Of a stretch of DNA of 7,328 nucleotides, positions 5,546-7,328 are shown piece after piece; the first letter of the stretch is position 1; every line of letters begins with the position of its first letter. The notes below the pieces were generated by a model. It saw only the letters and a program-made list of their open reading frames with translations. It was not told the DNA's origin and did not search any database. The stretch spans positions 1 to 7,328 of the forward strand of contig CANBQJ010000182.1 of the NCBI GenBank assembly GCA_947371645.1. Reading direction: 5' to 3'. The DNA comes from Burkholderiales bacterium. Its GTDB lineage: Bacteria; Pseudomonadota; Gammaproteobacteria; Burkholderiales; Burkholderiaceae. Made by a program: the position numbers and the translations under genes.

Positions 5546-6748
5546 ATGGACCCCACTGCCTCCGCCGCCACCCGCACCACGGCCACCACCAAGGTAAAGC
5601 CGCGTGCCTCGCTCAGGTGGCTGTCGCTGGCCCTGCCGCTGTCACTGGCGGGGGGCTTGCACTGGGCGGTGTGGGCGCTGATCACGGAGGCGTCTGCGCC
5701 CGACTCGCTCTTTGCGATCGGGCTGGGGGTCTACCTGTGCTTGAGCACCCTGGCCATCCCCATCGGTTTCATGTCGCTGCGCGCCCGCAACCCCCGCTGG
5801 GGCGCGGTGATGTCGTGGACGGGCCTGCTGGCGCTGGGTCTGTTTTCCAGCCTGCTGGTGCTCGCGCTCCTGCGTGCGGCGCTGCTGCCCGCCCTGGGCG
5901 GGCTGGGCGTGGACGTGCTGGACTGGACCGACGCCAGCGCCTGGGGCGTCGTGGCGCTGGCCTTGCTTGTCACCATCGCGGGCCTGGTGGTCGCCCGCAT
6001 GAGCCCGGCCGTGGTGCACGTCGACATCGCCCTCGACGGTCTGCCCGAAGGCCTGCATGGCTTTCGCATCGTCCAGATCACCGACATCCACGTCGGCCCG
6101 ACCATCCGCCGCGGCCACCTGCAACGCATCGTGGACAAGGTCAATGCGCTGCAGGCCGATCTGGTGGCCATCACGGGCGATGTGGTCGATGGCGACGTGG
6201 CCACCCTGCAAGCCCACGTCGCCCCTCTGCAGCAGTTGCAGGCCCGCGAAGGCGTGGCCCTGGTCCTGGGTAACCACGAGCTCTACAGCGGTGCGCAGGC
6301 CTGGGTGATCGAGTTCCGACGCCTGGGGCTGCGGGTGCTGCTCAATGAGCATGTCATCGTGCGGCGGGGCGGCGCCACGCTGGCGGTGGCCGGCGTCACC
6401 GATCACACCACGGGGCGCTTCTTCGCAGAACTGGCCAGTGACCCGCATGCCGCCATACGCGGCGAAGGTGAAAGCGCGGATGTGCGTCTGCTCCTGGCTC
6501 ACCAGCCGCTGAGCGCACCTGCCGGCGCCGATGCCGGCTACCACCTGGCGCTGCACGGCCACACCCATGGGGGCCAGTGGTGGCCCTGGAACCACTTTGT
6601 GCGGATGCAGCAGCCCGTCGTGAAGGGCTTGCACCGGTTCGGGCAGATGTGGAGCTACACCTCGGTGGGCACGGGCTACTGGGGCCCGCCCAAGCGGCAC
6701 TTCCGCAGCGAAATCACCCTGCTCACTCTGCGCCCGAGCGGCGTTTGA
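5546..6748 (+). CDS. Membrane-anchored metallophosphoesterase
   Basis: A 400-residue calcineurin-like phosphoesterase tethered to the inner membrane. The N-terminal part has four predicted helices: about 24-46, 54-76, 86-117 and 132-152. The catalytic domain starts near 157 and carries all metal-ligand motifs: D180-x-H182 (QITDIHVGP), GDVVD with Asp212, GNHE with Asn243 and His244, His319 in LLAHQP, and GHTH with His339 and His341 followed by GGQ. The spacing and the DIHVGP and HGHTHGGQ wording match the YkuE/YaeI-like group, some of which act on lipid-linked phosphates such as UDP-diacylglucosamine; the substrate here is not determined. The domain is probably cytoplasmic or periplasmic depending on helix topology. 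The ATG at 5546 is chosen, with a weak GAGAG site 5 bases upstream; a TTG at 5474 would add 24 unlikely residues. It is divergent from the small membrane protein gene. Confidence 0.92.
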   Translation: MDPTASAATRTTATTKVKPRASLRWLSLALPLSLAGGLHWAVWALITEASAPDSLFAIGLGVYLCLSTLAIPIGFMSLRARNPRWGAVMSWTGLLALGLFSSLLVLALLRAALLPALGGLGVDVLDWTDASAWGVVALALLVTIAGLVVARMSPAVVHVDIALDGLPEGLHGFRIVQITDIHVGPTIRRGHLQRIVDKVNALQADLVAITGDVVDGDVATLQAHVAPLQQLQAREGVALVLGNHELYSGAQAWVIEFRRLGLRVLLNEHVIVRRGGATLAVAGVTDHTTGRFFAELASDPHAAIRGEGESADVRLLLAHQPLSAPAGADAGYHLALHGHTHGGQWWPWNHFVRMQQPVVKGLHRFGQMWSYTSVGTGYWGPPKRHFRSEITLLTLRPSGV

Positions 6749-6749
6749 C

Positions 6750-6763
6750 GGTGCGGCTGCACC
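6750..6763 (+). terminator. Possible weak hairpin after the metallophosphoesterase gene
   Basis: GGTGC-GGCT-GCACC is a perfect 5-base-pair stem with a 4-base loop beginning one base after the stop codon at 6748. No T-run follows, so it is not a classical intrinsic terminator. Confidence 0.25.
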
Positions 6764-6804
6764 CGGGACAGGCAGACGCGGTCACGAACGACCGGACACG
6801 TCAG

Positions 6805-6841
6805 CGTGCGGCATTGAACAGACATCGGGGCTGACCGCACG
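6805..6841. repeat. 7-base inverted repeat upstream of the PPK2 gene
   Basis: CGTGCGG (6805-6811) and CCGCACG (6835-6841) are complementary across 23 bases, inside the 203-base gap before the PPK2 gene. The short word TCAGCG also occurs three times here (6801, 6854, 6886). Nothing else is recognisable in this gap; chance is a fair explanation. Confidence 0.2.
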
Positions 6842-6951
6842 GCACAGTGCATGTCAGCGCGCACCGCCAGCCGGCCCTGATCGCGTCAGCGTCAACATCC
6901 TGGGCAAAGGGTTGGCATCGTGACGCCGATGTCTTCGATGCAGGGCATGAG

Positions 6952-7328
6952 ATGAAGATCCATTCGGTGGCGTTTCGCATCGGTCAGGGCGAGCCCCTTG
7001 ACCTGGCCACCCGGCCAACGACCCTGGCGCCGCTGTGCAAGTCAGACAAGCACTATGCCGCGCGGCTGCAAAGGCATGTGGCGCAGCTGAGCGACCTCCA
7101 GCAACTGCTCTACGCCACCAACCGGCAGGCCGTGTTGCTGATCTTTCAGGCGATGGACGCGGCCGGCAAGGACGGCGCCATCCAGCACGTGATGTCGGGC
7201 GTCAATCCGCAGGGCTGTCAGGTCTTCAGCTTCAAGCACCCCAGCGAGGCGGAACTGCAGCATGACTTCCTGTGGCGTGCCACGCGCGATTTGCCGGAGC
7301 GGGGGCACATTGGCATTTTCAACCGCTC
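6952..7328 (+). CDS. ppk2: Polyphosphate kinase 2 family protein (3' end beyond window)
   Basis: The first 125 residues of a PPK2-family enzyme, which moves phosphate between inorganic polyphosphate and nucleotides in the cytoplasm. A phosphate-binding Walker A loop is visible as [10 protein letters not shown] (68-77, Lys73), followed by [20 protein letters not shown] (79-98), HDFLWR (104-109) and [11 protein letters not shown] (115-125). The MDAAGKDG and [11 protein letters not shown] wording resembles the single-domain class III enzymes that phosphorylate AMP and/or ADP from polyphosphate rather than class I enzymes, which typically read RDAAGKGG; this class call is from memory. The family is about 260-300 residues, so a bit under half is present; the Walker B and lid parts lie outside. 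The ATG has AGGG at 6942-6945, 6 bases upstream, and an out-of-frame ATG just before it stops at once. Confidence 0.92.
   Translation, partial: MKIHSVAFRIGQGEPLDLATRPTTLAPLCKSDKHYAARLQRHVAQLSDLQQLLYATNRQAVLLIFQAMDAAGKDGAIQHVMSGVNPQGCQVFSFKHPSEAELQHDFLWRATRDLPERGHIGIFNR

Noticed and set aside
5642..6700. A 352-codon minus-strand open frame antisense to the metallophosphoesterase
   Set aside because: The plus strand encodes all metal-binding motifs; the antisense product is low-complexity in style with no recognisable family.

Overview
The window is high-GC DNA (roughly two thirds G+C by eye) with dense, conventionally spaced bacterial genes. Gene content and protein style suggest a betaproteobacterium of the order Burkholderiales, perhaps the Comamonadaceae or the Leptothrix/Roseateles/Rubrivivax group. 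This placement is an inference: there is no rRNA or other marker gene in the window.

Layout. (1) Positions 2-973, minus strand: the N-terminal 324 residues of a Tat-exported GMC flavoprotein that resembles class I cholesterol oxidases; it runs off the left edge. (2) A 251-base divergent intergenic region with nested palindromes. (3) 1225-2070, plus strand: a transglutaminase-like cysteine peptidase-fold protein. (4) 2086-5016, minus strand: two tightly linked genes, first a TPR-secretin fusion (3109-5016), then, three bases after its stop codon, an exported protein of unknown family with a helical Lys/Asp-repeat half, a beta-rich half and a C-terminal Phe (2086-3099). It converges on the transglutaminase gene with only about 15 bases between the stop codons. 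(5) 5139-5339, minus strand: a 66-residue protein with two membrane segments. (6) 5546-6748, plus strand: an integral-membrane metallophosphoesterase with four N-terminal helices and a full set of metal-binding motifs. (7) 6952-7328, plus strand: the start of a polyphosphate kinase 2 family enzyme, cut by the right edge.

Most genes are ordinary accessory or housekeeping functions with no common pathway. The part worth attention is the secretin pair. The secretin core is complete, but a TPR domain and a low-complexity linker stand where N0/N1-type periplasmic domains normally sit. There is no ATPase, inner-membrane platform or pseudopilin gene in the window, and the partner looks like an envelope protein. 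This could be an orphan outer-membrane channel with a dedicated partner or cargo; the function is not shown by the sequence. No RNA genes, insertion sequences, CRISPR arrays or attachment sites were recognised.
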